From an uncultured Chthonomonas sp. (lineage in GTDB: Bacteria > Armatimonadota > Chthonomonadetes > Chthonomonadales > Chthonomonadaceae), in contig CAIONQ010000123.1 in NCBI GenBank assembly GCA_903859705.1, forward strand, positions 1 to 59,663: a stretch of 59,663 nucleotides of DNA, read 5' to 3'. How positions within the stretch are numbered: position 1 is the stretch's first letter; each line of letters opens with the position of its first letter. Below the pieces are notes generated by a model. That model was not told where the DNA came from, did no database searches, and was given only the letters and a program-made list of their open reading frames with translations. Below are positions 7,659-15,978 of the stretch, piece after piece. The position numbers and the translations under genes are program-made.

Positions 7659-8540
7659 AAAGTTGAGATACAAAACCTGCGCAAGGAGTATGAGGGCGGA
7701 GTTGTTGGCCTGCAAGATCTCAGTTTAACCATTGAAGATGGCATATTTGCCCTACTTGGCCCCAACGGAGCAGGCAAGAGCACACTCATGTCGATCCTAT
7801 CTACGCTGGTTGATCCAACCTCGGGCACGGCGATTATTGACGGGAATGATGTTCGGCACAAGAAGCATGAAATTCGCCAGCTTCTGGGCTTTTTGCCGCA
7901 AGACTTTGGCCTCTACCCCGTGCTAACCGCCTACGAAACACTGGATTATATGGCGCTGTTGTGCAGTTTGCACGATCCTATTGCAAGGCGGGAGCGAATT
8001 GAGGGCTTGCTTGCCAGAATGAACCTGACCGCCGTGAAAGATAGACCCGTTGGTGGCTTCTCTGGCGGCATGCGTCAACGTGTCGGCCTGGCACAGGCTC
8101 TGCTAAATTCGCCAAAACTGCTGATTGTGGACGAACCTACTGCAGGGCTCGATCCTGAAGAGCGTATCCGGGTACGCTCACTTCTGGCAGAGCTCAGCGG
8201 CGAGCGAGTTATTTTGCTATCTACGCATCTTATAGAAGATGTGCAGGCGGTTGCAGACCGGGTGGGCATTTTGCACAAAGGGCGCCTACGTTACGTTGGC
8301 GATATTCCGGGAATGCTCGCAACGGTTCAGGGCAAAGTGTGGGAGATTGAGGCCAGGCCAGAGGAGCTAAACGAACTGCGGGGCAAGTATCTGGAAACTG
8401 GCCTGTTGCGGGCGGGCAACCTCTTGAAAATCCGCGTTGCTGCTGACAGGGTCGACCACCCAAAGGTGCGCTCTATAGAGCCGAATTTGGAGGATGCATA
8501 CATCTGGCTAATGAGAGAGCCGGAGGCAACTGCATCTTGA
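7656..8540 (+). CDS. ABC transporter ATP-binding protein with probable CTG start
   Basis: The protein has 294 residues. It begins LKVEIQNLRKEYEGGVVGL, the usual start of an ABC-2 type ATPase. Walker A is GPNGAGKST, the Q-loop region is LGFLPQDFGLYP, the signature is GGFSGGMRQR, Walker B is LLIVDEPTAGLDP, and the H-loop is STHL. This is the CcmA/drug-export branch (COG1131-like), with ~90 residues of C-terminal extension after the nucleotide-binding domain. Starting at ATG 7788 would delete Walker A, so the CTG at 7656 with AGGAG 6 nt upstream is preferred. The stop overlaps the TTG start of the permease gene (TTGA). It should energise the two membrane proteins encoded next; the substrate is unknown. 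Confidence 0.9.
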   Translation: MKVEIQNLRKEYEGGVVGLQDLSLTIEDGIFALLGPNGAGKSTLMSILSTLVDPTSGTAIIDGNDVRHKKHEIRQLLGFLPQDFGLYPVLTAYETLDYMALLCSLHDPIARRERIEGLLARMNLTAVKDRPVGGFSGGMRQRVGLAQALLNSPKLLIVDEPTAGLDPEERIRVRSLLAELSGERVILLSTHLIEDVQAVADRVGILHKGRLRYVGDIPGMLATVQGKVWEIEARPEELNELRGKYLETGLLRAGNLLKIRVAADRVDHPKVRSIEPNLEDAYIWLMREPEATAS

Positions 8541-9829
8541 GCAATCAATCGCAATCTGCAGGCTTTACCACGTGGCTGTTGCTGTTTAAGTATGAGCTGC
8601 TAACCGGGCTGCGTACCGCGGCATGGCGCGGCATCGCGCTTGCTGCACTGCTTTATGGCCTTAGCCTGGGGCATGTGGATGGCACTGGCTGTGGGGTAAC
8701 CGCACTGGATGCAGGGGAAACTGGCTGCCGCCTGTTTGCCCTCGTTACTGCCGTATGGATGTCTCTGGCTGCTGTTCGAGACACGGCAACACGCACCCGT
8801 GTAATTGTGCAGTCTCGCCCACAGCGCAGCGAAACTCTGGCAAGCCTCCGGTTTACCGGTGCCTTCGTGCAGGCATTGGGGTTGCTTGCCGCCCTGTTTG
8901 TGGGTGCTGCATTGGCGCGTATTATTGGTGGCAGCGGATTGCTACAGGTTGGTGCGTTTGTGCCGCAGTTTATCCGGGCATCGGGCGTTTGCCTCTTCTC
9001 TGCAGCGCTATCCTTTGCGCTGGCATCACTATCCGAGTCTCCCATCGCCGGGCTGTTGGGTGGCCTGTACTCACTGCTTGTGTTGGCTGGCAAGGAGTAT
9101 CTGGCACGGCTATACGATCCGGCGCCCGTGCAAAACCTATCGGCGTATGTTGCCGTATCGCTGTTTATCTTGATGTTAACCATGCGTTTCTCTGCGGCGC
9201 GCAGGCGTGGTTCATCTCCGCCGCCCTTGCTCGCAGTGCCGGGGGCTCTTCTATCGCTCGCTGCTGCCATCCTTCTGTTTACAAACATCGCCAGAAGCGG
9301 GCACGATCCCCACATTCGTCTCAACCCAACTCTTGAATTGATGGCTGCTCAGGACACGCAGGCCGGAGCCAGGGCGGCAGGATTTCTGTTTCCTGACCAG
9401 CACGGAAACCCAACATCTCTTGCGGATTACCCCGGCAAAGTGCTTGTAATAGCGCTGCTATCTCCACATGATGTGGATACGGGCAGCATGCTAACCGCAC
9501 TCAATGCGCTGCAAAAAAAGTATGGGGCGCGCGGCGTACAGGTAGTGGGTGTGTGCCTCTCGGAAGATAACAGCGCAGCCCCTGCACTTGCAATTGGTGA
9601 AGGCCTGGTGTTCCCGCTGGTTACCGATTGGGGAACTTCCTCTGTGCCCGAGAAGCTCGCGATGTCTCCTCTGGCCGGTGCCTACCGCGCCACGGCACTA
9701 CCCTCGGTGGCAGTTACCGATCGTCGCCGTAGGATAATCGATATCGTACGGGGAGCATCCGTTACCGATGGGCGCTCGGTTACAGACCTGGTGGAACAGG
9801 CTTTGAAGGCAGAGCCAAATTGGCAATAG
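8537..9829 (+). CDS. ABC-2-like permease fused to a cysteine-less redoxin domain
   Basis: The protein has 430 residues. Residues ~1-260 hold six or seven hydrophobic helices, as in ABC-2 permeases. From ~275 a peroxiredoxin/TlpA-like domain follows: FLFPDQHGNPTSLADYPGK, a VLVIALLSPHD strand, a helix LTALNALQKKYG, VQVVGVCLSED, then a cis-Pro-like region TALPSVAVTDRRRRI. Active redoxins carry Cys after the central strand (PxC or CxxC); this one has SPHDVDTG. The fold seems kept with redox chemistry lost, so binding or structural use is inferred. The start is TTG, overlapping the ATPase stop, with GGAGG 10 nt upstream. A permease-redoxin fusion beside an NHL gene is unusual. Confidence 0.75.
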   Translation: MSNQSQSAGFTTWLLLFKYELLTGLRTAAWRGIALAALLYGLSLGHVDGTGCGVTALDAGETGCRLFALVTAVWMSLAAVRDTATRTRVIVQSRPQRSETLASLRFTGAFVQALGLLAALFVGAALARIIGGSGLLQVGAFVPQFIRASGVCLFSAALSFALASLSESPIAGLLGGLYSLLVLAGKEYLARLYDPAPVQNLSAYVAVSLFILMLTMRFSAARRRGSSPPPLLAVPGALLSLAAAILLFTNIARSGHDPHIRLNPTLELMAAQDTQAGARAAGFLFPDQHGNPTSLADYPGKVLVIALLSPHDVDTGSMLTALNALQKKYGARGVQVVGVCLSEDNSAAPALAIGEGLVFPLVTDWGTSSVPEKLAMSPLAGAYRATALPSVAVTDRRRRIIDIVRGASVTDGRSVTDLVEQALKAEPNWQ

Positions 9830-9878
9830 GCAACATATGCTTGCTGCGGTTGAGTGCGGATGAAATGGTAACCGACTT

Positions 9879-11432
9879 ATGAACCAGGCTGCCCTGTTAA
9901 AATACAACTTTCGGGTTATGATGCTGAATAACTGGCTCTTGCTTGCCTTTCCGGTGGCAGTAAGCCAGTTAACCGTGTTCTGGCTGGTGCTTACCCGGCA
10001 GTTTACTCAAGAGCTTCCCGCAATGAGCGTGGAGATGGTTTCCCCCATACTTGCGGCATTTCTGGGGGCGCATCTGCTTAACTCAGAATACAGGAGCCGG
10101 GTGGGTGCTATCCTCGCATCCAGGCCAGTAAATATCGGCAAAATTGTGTTCTCGCGGCTCGTAGTTATGCTCTTCATGGTGTGGGGATTGGCATTAATAT
10201 CGCTGCTGGCCTACCGGTTTATGGGCAAGCCATTTGATATTGTTCCGCCGTTTATTGCCTGCATTCCCAGCACTCTGTTCCTGGCCATGCTTGCGCTCAC
10301 ATTTGCAACGCTGTTCCGCAGCGCTCTTGCCGGCTTTGCCGTTGCAGCCCTTTACTGGAGCCTGGATCTTGTGCCAGGAGCACCCCTGTTTCCATACCTA
10401 TCGCTCCGATCGCTTGCTGCCTGGTATGCAGTTCAAAACAACCCCATGCATCAAACCTTTCTCACCGATTGGTGGATTGCCAAGGTGTTGTTGCTGGCTC
10501 TTTCTGTTGCACTCTATCTGGTTCACAACCGCATGGTGTTCAGTGTGGGGTCTGCCCTTACTATGCGCAGTAGAAGGAGAAGCGTTATTAGCGCCGGAGT
10601 AATTCTAACGGCATACCTTCTTTCCGGGGCTGTCCTCAAAGTTTCATACGGCTATATGCATCGCGGGGAACTATCGCGTGGCGATCTGGCGTGGTTTAGA
10701 TACCAACTTGGCCCCTTTGGGCCAATACCCGTAGAGGCTTTATTCGGCAGTGACTTCCGCGCTTATGTGGGGGATATTGGCAACCCATGGAGGCCATCTG
10801 CTGAAGAGGCAGACCTGTTGGGGGCAACCGCTGAACACAATACTCGCCTTCATGCTTCGCTGGCCGCGCATCCTAACTCAATGTGGGCAACGAGCATCGC
10901 GTATGCTCTGTGTCAGTTGGAAGGACGTAATAAGAAGACGCCCGATCAGGCCGTTGCTTATCTGCGCGATGTGCTGCAGAAGTACCCGTACGGCCCGTAC
11001 GTTGGCCCAGAACTGCGCGATATTGCCCGAATATATCTGGATGACAACCGGCCAGATCAGGCGCTTGCCCCATTTGAAGAACTGCTGAAGCGCGCGCCTA
11101 CTTCCAGCTGCCGATCTGAGGCATTCAGGTACTTGTATGAGCATGCGATGGCGGCTGGGAATAAGCAGGAAGCTCTAACGCGTGCTCAGAGCTGGGCGCA
11201 GAGCGCACCCATTTTTGAGGAGTTTGAGGCCCTGTTTGATGCGGCCCAACTCAAAGCAGAACTGGGAGACACGGCCGCTGCCCGAGACCTGGCAAAGCAG
11301 GCAGTAGCGGCAGCAGGAAAGTTTGATGCGGCCGCAGATGCTGGTGGTGTTACACTTGGTCCGAAGTTGATGAACGATAGGAAACAGCTTTCCCGGCGCA
11401 TTGCCCGGGATGCCGAACGGCTCGCACGGTAG
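9879..11432 (+). CDS. ABC-2-like permease with C-terminal TPR domain
   Basis: The protein has 517 residues. About six hydrophobic helices occupy residues ~12-250 (for example LLLAFPVAVSQLTVFWLVL and LALISLLAYRFM), as in ABC-2 permease subunits. A region from ~270 onwards is helical and contains tetratricopeptide-like units: SMWATSIAYALCQLEG, DQAVAYLRDVLQKYPYGPY, DQALAPFEELLKRAP, RSEAFRYLYEHAMAAGNKQEA. It likely pairs with the preceding permease as a heterodimer driven by the ATPase, with the TPR arm docking a partner. It starts 49 nt after the previous gene with no strong ribosome site and ends just before a bidirectional terminator, closing the operon. Confidence 0.75.
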   Translation: MNQAALLKYNFRVMMLNNWLLLAFPVAVSQLTVFWLVLTRQFTQELPAMSVEMVSPILAAFLGAHLLNSEYRSRVGAILASRPVNIGKIVFSRLVVMLFMVWGLALISLLAYRFMGKPFDIVPPFIACIPSTLFLAMLALTFATLFRSALAGFAVAALYWSLDLVPGAPLFPYLSLRSLAAWYAVQNNPMHQTFLTDWWIAKVLLLALSVALYLVHNRMVFSVGSALTMRSRRRSVISAGVILTAYLLSGAVLKVSYGYMHRGELSRGDLAWFRYQLGPFGPIPVEALFGSDFRAYVGDIGNPWRPSAEEADLLGATAEHNTRLHASLAAHPNSMWATSIAYALCQLEGRNKKTPDQAVAYLRDVLQKYPYGPYVGPELRDIARIYLDDNRPDQALAPFEELLKRAPTSSCRSEAFRYLYEHAMAAGNKQEALTRAQSWAQSAPIFEEFEALFDAAQLKAELGDTAAARDLAKQAVAAAGKFDAAADAGGVTLGPKLMNDRKQLSRRIARDAERLAR

Positions 11433-11451
11433 CTGCTATTGTGCATAAAAC

Positions 11452-11498
11452 AATACAGCCCGGCTCCCTTAACCGGGGTAGTCGGGCTGTCTTGTATT
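11452..11498. terminator. Bidirectional intrinsic terminator between convergent operons
   Basis: Arms ACAGCCCG (11455-11462) and CGGGCTGT (11483-11490) pair perfectly. They are flanked by A-rich sequence on the left and TTGTATT on the right, so the structure can act on both strands. It separates the ABC/NHL operon from the convergent respiratory operon. Confidence 0.7.
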
Positions 11499-11512
11499 TG
11501 CGCTGATGCGAT

Positions 11513-12970
11513 TTATCGAAGCGTTACCTTCTTATCGGGAGTGGCCGCTGCAGTTGGTGCAGTGGGCGCTACCGGAGCAGGCGTTGGGGCGGCCGGTGTA
11601 GGTGCCAGTTTTAAGGGGGCCTCGGCGGGCTTTACTGAGATAGTTGCCAGGTAATCTCCCAGTGCATCTATCTCATCCTGCTTTCCAACCAGTGGCGGCA
11701 TGTACTTGCGGTACATGGAGTCTTTAGGCGGATCGTGCAGGGTTGCCAGCAACTGGCCAATTGCCTTGCGATCGCGGCCCTGCAACAGCTGTGTCATTGC
11801 CCGATAACCACCAACGGTGTGGCAGCTCATACACTGCCCTCTAAACACCTGGTGCCCCAGAGTGACAGTGTTTGAAGTTACTGGTGTCCAGATTGAGCGA
11901 GACAGATAGCCCTCCGCATTAATGCGAGCCACATCTCGCTTGCGAACTCCATTGGAGTACATATGCGCGCTGATGACATATGGTTTTCGCACGGTTTCTC
12001 GAGCATACTCTGTGGATGCAGTTGCGATTACTGCAAGGCCAAGCAGCGCTATAGAGTGACCCAGCGAGAGATCTCGCGGCCATTTGTAAGCAAACAGATA
12101 CACCACACCGGCGATTGTTAGCGTTGTAATGATTGTTAGCATAGCGATGCGGGTTACCTGAGTAAACGCACCGGAGCCAATGGTGTTCATTCCAAGCTCT
12201 AGCAGGCCACGGTTCTCAGATGGGATCTGATGCAGGAACCACAGCAGTGTTAGCGGCATAAGCAGGAACATCGGCGCCAGCCAACCAGCTGTCCAGCGAA
12301 CCATGTGAATGCGGGACTTCGCAAGCGCTTCCTCATCCGACCGAGAGTACGTAATCAGAGCATATATGCCAGCCAGCGAAAGGCAGGCAAGAATGCGCAT
12401 GATGAGCGATGGGAAGTAGGTTGGGTTGAAGAACGCCCACCAGAAGCGGCTTGCTTCCGTTCCTGTTCCTGCCACATCCAGCCATGCCCGGCCCGGTGTA
12501 AGCATAAACGACAGAATGCCGTTGATGATTACAAGTGTCAGCAACGATGCGATGGCATACAGGTATCCTACCTTAAGGTGCAGCTCTCGCGGAATACGGT
12601 TCCAGGTGTAGTAATACACCGCTGCCGCCGCCAACTCCACCACAAAGAACACCCATTCGATGGCCCATCCGAACACAAAGTTGTGAATGAGTGTGGAGGT
12701 TGCCTCCGGGTGCACCAGGCCAATAGAGAACCAGATGCCAACTCCGGATACCGCTCCAAATATGCTTGTTAGTACCAGGAAGAAGCGCGAGTGCTTCATC
12801 AGCACCGGCAGCCAGTCTTCCCTCTTTTCACGATACAACTTCGATTCTGCCATTGGCAGATACAGCCCGCCGCCAACCGCAAACCAGGCGATGAGAACAT
12901 GGAATATAGATACGATTCCGATCACCCAGGCCCCGCCGAGTTTGGGCACTTCCCATACAGGATAGTTCAT
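11513..12970 (-). CDS. Cytochrome bd subunit I-like protein fused to a C-terminal cytochrome c
   Basis: The protein has 485 residues with about nine transmembrane helices followed by a haem c domain. The N-terminal half matches the CydA plan: a helix with FHVLIAWFAVGG, a glutamate-bearing helix with GWAIEWVFFVVE, and a TPGRAWLD-type loop. I see no GRQPW-type Q-loop, which in classical cytochrome bd binds quinol. Residues 380-384 are CMSCH with a downstream Met in a YMPPL context, the expected sixth ligand. A Pro/Ala-rich tail ends the protein. As last gene of an operon with cytochrome b and Rieske, it may take electrons from the bc part through its own haem c and reduce oxygen. This is inference. 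Related quinol-site-less bd branches exist, but which one this belongs to needs a tree. Confidence 0.8.
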   Translation of the reverse strand: MNYPVWEVPKLGGAWVIGIVSIFHVLIAWFAVGGGLYLPMAESKLYREKREDWLPVLMKHSRFFLVLTSIFGAVSGVGIWFSIGLVHPEATSTLIHNFVFGWAIEWVFFVVELAAAAVYYYTWNRIPRELHLKVGYLYAIASLLTLVIINGILSFMLTPGRAWLDVAGTGTEASRFWWAFFNPTYFPSLIMRILACLSLAGIYALITYSRSDEEALAKSRIHMVRWTAGWLAPMFLLMPLTLLWFLHQIPSENRGLLELGMNTIGSGAFTQVTRIAMLTIITTLTIAGVVYLFAYKWPRDLSLGHSIALLGLAVIATASTEYARETVRKPYVISAHMYSNGVRKRDVARINAEGYLSRSIWTPVTSNTVTLGHQVFRGQCMSCHTVGGYRAMTQLLQGRDRKAIGQLLATLHDPPKDSMYRKYMPPLVGKQDEIDALGDYLATISVKPAEAPLKLAPTPAAPTPAPVAPTAPTAAATPDKKVTLR

Positions 12971-12993
12971 TGCAATAACTCCAGTGCTCTATC

Positions 12994-14061
12994 TCAGACG
13001 CTGAGGTAACCCCAGACGGTCATTACGATGGTGAACGTGATTACCGCGATACCGAAGTAGGTGGCCTTTTTTGCTCTTGAAGATGCGGCGCCACGAATAT
13101 CGTAGAACGGTATTAACGCCCACAGAGCAATGCCAACGGTAAACAGTGTCATACCCAGTGCTTCTCCAGCATAGCCGGGGAACAGCTTGCCAAACACTTT
13201 AAGCGTTTGGAACTGGCTCATGAAGTACCATTCGGGATGAATACCCACCGGCGCCGAACCCAGCGGATCAGACATCTCCCCGAGCTGCCATGGGAACAGA
13301 GCGGCCAGCAGCGCAATTACGTTGAGCGTAATCAGCCACATTGCCAGATCTTTCGCAACAAAGTTGGGGAAGAACGGAATGGACTTGCGCTCTGCAACCG
13401 GCTTCGTTTCTTCGCCGGGCGGTACGGCATTTCCGTGCTTCTGTACCAGCCACAGGTGGAGGCCCAGCAGCGGCAGGAAGAGCAACGGCAGGATTACCGC
13501 GTGCAGTGTAAAGAAGCGCTGAACCGTAAACTCTCCTACTTCAAGTCCGCCGCGAATAAGGTTCGCAATTGGCGGGCCAACAATCGGGATGGAGCTTGGA
13601 ATATCCAGGCCAACTTTTGTCGCGAAGTAGGCGAGGGTATCCATTGGCAGCAGGTATCCGCTGAAGCCGAAAAGCATACCAATACCCAGAAGGCCCAGGC
13701 CGGTGAACCATCCGAACTCTCTTGGAGAACGGTATGCCTTCATGAAGAATACCGAGAACATATGGATGAACACGGAGGCCAAGAAAAGGCTTGCAGACCA
13801 GTTGTGCACGGATCTTATGAGCCAGCCGAAGTGCGTTTCATACGTAATTTGGCGAACCGAATCGTAGGCTTCTGGTCCGGGCCGATAGTACAGCAACAGC
13901 AAAATGCCGGATACCAGCTGTACCAGGAAGCAGAAAAGGGAGATACCGCCCCAGTAGTACCAGAAGCTGTATTCATGTTTCGGAACGGTCTTATTGCGTG
14001 CATGGGCCAGTACCTCCCCAATGCCGAGCCGCTCCACAATGTAATCTTGCGTTTTAGACAT
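12994..14061 (-). CDS. Cytochrome b subunit of a Rieske/cytochrome b complex (b6-type)
   Basis: The protein has 355 residues, a fused b6 plus subunit-IV-like protein. Bis-haem ligands are visible in SVHNWSASLFLASVFIHM and TLHAVILPLLFLPLLGLHL. The second pair is separated by 14 residues, as in b6-type proteins, rather than 13 as in mitochondrial-type cytochrome b. The quinol oxidation site motif PEWY is present (HPEWYFMSQF). About eight helices are expected in the inner membrane. The gene follows Rieske by 9 bp and precedes the bd-I-like gene by 23 bp. It should oxidise quinol and pass electrons to the Rieske cluster. No separate cytochrome c1 or f gene is present; the only haem c in the operon is on the bd-I-like protein. 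Confidence 0.95.
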   Translation of the reverse strand: MSKTQDYIVERLGIGEVLAHARNKTVPKHEYSFWYYWGGISLFCFLVQLVSGILLLLYYRPGPEAYDSVRQITYETHFGWLIRSVHNWSASLFLASVFIHMFSVFFMKAYRSPREFGWFTGLGLLGIGMLFGFSGYLLPMDTLAYFATKVGLDIPSSIPIVGPPIANLIRGGLEVGEFTVQRFFTLHAVILPLLFLPLLGLHLWLVQKHGNAVPPGEETKPVAERKSIPFFPNFVAKDLAMWLITLNVIALLAALFPWQLGEMSDPLGSAPVGIHPEWYFMSQFQTLKVFGKLFPGYAGEALGMTLFTVGIALWALIPFYDIRGAASSRAKKATYFGIAVITFTIVMTVWGYLSV

Positions 14062-14070
14062 CTCTTTTCC

Positions 14071-14577
14071 CTACGCTCTCCGCACCGTAACGCTGCCCTG
14101 CCCAACCGTAATGTCGAACTTCTTCAACGGTTTTGGGGGTGGGCCGGAGATGTTTTCGCCGGTTTTTGCATCGTACTTGCCGCCATGGCAGTGGCACTCA
14201 ATTTGTGCCGTGGCGGGGTTGAACGCAACCGTACAGCCCATGTGGGTACAAACCGCGCTCAGGGCAATCCACGAATCGTCTGCGTGGTGTATGAGCAGGC
14301 TGGGCCGCACACCGAACTTGAACATCAGCGCACTGCCTTTCAGCAGCTTGTCTGCATTCGGGAGCACTACCTCTTTAACGGCGGCGAGCTCAGCGGACTT
14401 CTCTACCGGTGTGCTCAGGTAGCGATAGATGGGGTATCCAATAGCGCCTGCGTAGGCCACCCCGGCTCCGCCAACGGCTATCTTTAGAAATCCCCTGCGA
14501 GAAAACTCACGGGCTTCTTCGTCTTCAAACTCATCGGCAGTGGTGCCGGCTGCCGCAGCTGTCTCTTTCTTGCTCAT
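14071..14577 (-). CDS. Rieske [2Fe-2S] protein
   Basis: The protein has 168 residues. A twin-arginine-type anchor (SRRGFLKIAVGGAGVAYAG) follows an acidic N-terminus, giving an uncleaved membrane anchor with a periplasmic cluster domain. Cluster motifs are CTHMGC and CHCHGGKYD, followed by the Pro loop GPPPKPL. The start overlaps the stop of the upstream gene (ATGA) and the stop lies 9 bp before cytochrome b. It is the high-potential acceptor for the cytochrome b protein. Confidence 0.96.
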   Translation of the reverse strand: MSKKETAAAAGTTADEFEDEEAREFSRRGFLKIAVGGAGVAYAGAIGYPIYRYLSTPVEKSAELAAVKEVVLPNADKLLKGSALMFKFGVRPSLLIHHADDSWIALSAVCTHMGCTVAFNPATAQIECHCHGGKYDAKTGENISGPPPKPLKKFDITVGQGSVTVRRA

Positions 14578-15713
14578 CTGCCCGCCTCCACAGTCTTGTT
14601 CAGAGTAATGGTCTCATTGGGAGCTGTGGCTTTCTTCATAACCATCAGCAGCCAGAACAGGATAACCAGCATGATAACGAACAGTAACAGGAACAATCCG
14701 ACTACTGACCAGTTTGCGTACTCCGGCTGGTTCCACACGTTGTAGCCCTTGTGCAGTAACGTTGCATCGCGAATGCCATCTCGATAGAGCACGGCACCCG
14801 TGGTTGCCAGGAACGCTGTAAGCAGCCCGGTTACGGCCAACGGAATATTGGAGATAGCCTTCAGGCCCTGCAGGCCAGCAACAAGCGCTGTAACGGCAAT
14901 GGTTGCAACAAACAGCAGGCCGCCAACCTTTGCGAGCATGTTTGCGCCTAGTGCCTCGGTAACAAACCCTGGCTGGCTGTGTGTTACTGCCAGTGCGCAG
15001 CCAATTTGCAGCAGTGCCCCCACAGCGGCCATGCATCCGCCGCTGGTGCGAAGGTACTTCTTAATGCCATCGCCGATGTGGCCCATGTTGGAGAGCATCA
15101 GCGCCCACAGGCCGCCAAACACGAGGCCGCCACACATAACAAACATCCAGCGGGGAGTGGTAGTGGGGTCACCATGGTAACCCTGCAGGCCGGATGGGCT
15201 GTGCTGGTACATTGCCTGCCATACTTCCGGGCGAAGCATAAGCGTCATGTTCATGGCGTATATTTGGCCGATGCCCATGGTAACGAACAGTGCAAGCAGC
15301 GCCAGAGGCAGAGCTTTGCGCCCGCCTTCAATGGTGCTAACAATGCGATAAATCAGCCAGTAATCCAGCATTACCAGCAGAATTACTGAGAACCAGGAAA
15401 CGCCAATGAGTACGCTGCTGGAGTAAATAGCGCGCCCGTAAAGCGTTTGCACAAACAGCAGTGGGGGAATGCCCAGGTTTATAACAAAGGTCATCAACAC
15501 CGGCATTCTGCGAGCGATTACAAAGGAGGCAGATACCTGCTCGGAGCTCTTCTTACTGTGGCCAACAGAGTTATGCCAGCACACCAGAAGAAGGCAACCT
15601 ACAAGGATCATAACCGCCGAGAAATGGAGAGCCAGCGTAACGTGGCTCAGGAGCTTCATTAGCCAGATCGGGGCTGGAAGCGGGATGGGGTCGATTGCTG
15701 GAAAGGACATCAT
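14574..15713 (-). CDS. Multi-helix membrane protein leading the respiratory operon
   Basis: The protein has 379 residues and about nine to ten hydrophobic segments. Early helices carry LLSHVTLALHFSAVMILVG, with His residues well placed for a haem or the proton path. A long middle loop holds MYQHSPSGLQGYHGDPTTTPR and the C-terminal helix ends with a charged tail. I do not recognise a named family with certainty. The layout, with a His-rich first helix and a paired position with a bd-I-like gene, suggests a divergent partner subunit of that oxidase. It is first in the operon and overlaps the Rieske gene by 4 nt, so co-translation and equal stoichiometry are likely. No Walker, cofactor or Cys motifs are present. 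Confidence 0.65.
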   Translation of the reverse strand: MMSFPAIDPIPLPAPIWLMKLLSHVTLALHFSAVMILVGCLLLVCWHNSVGHSKKSSEQVSASFVIARRMPVLMTFVINLGIPPLLFVQTLYGRAIYSSSVLIGVSWFSVILLVMLDYWLIYRIVSTIEGGRKALPLALLALFVTMGIGQIYAMNMTLMLRPEVWQAMYQHSPSGLQGYHGDPTTTPRWMFVMCGGLVFGGLWALMLSNMGHIGDGIKKYLRTSGGCMAAVGALLQIGCALAVTHSQPGFVTEALGANMLAKVGGLLFVATIAVTALVAGLQGLKAISNIPLAVTGLLTAFLATTGAVLYRDGIRDATLLHKGYNVWNQPEYANWSVVGLFLLLFVIMLVILFWLLMVMKKATAPNETITLNKTVEAGR

Positions 15714-15978
15714 AGAACCTCGGTTTATTCCAGGTCAGTTCCGCTCAAACGCAGAAAACAGAGCGGAAACACAGCTTACTGAGGAATTATAGGATCAGCG
15801 TGATTTGTTCATCATCCACAAATCGGCGGATTGTGAAAGCCTTCACAGAGTATAAGAATGAGATTAGTCCGGTCGGTCTGTTGGATTGCGAAACTGTTGC
15901 ATCAAGCAGGCAGGAAGGGGAAGAAGAGACACTCAAATATAGGTTACGTATGTACTGATTTACTGTGGGAGACGTACT

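Noticed and set aside
8653-9324. A 223-codon minus-strand open frame
   Set aside because: It lies antisense to the permease-redoxin gene and has Arg/Ser/Pro-rich composition typical of a shadow frame.
13207-14487. A 426-codon plus-strand open frame across the cytochrome b and Rieske genes
   Set aside because: It runs antisense to two genes with clear motifs and its residues show no domain or signal; it is a shadow of the minus-strand coding bias.
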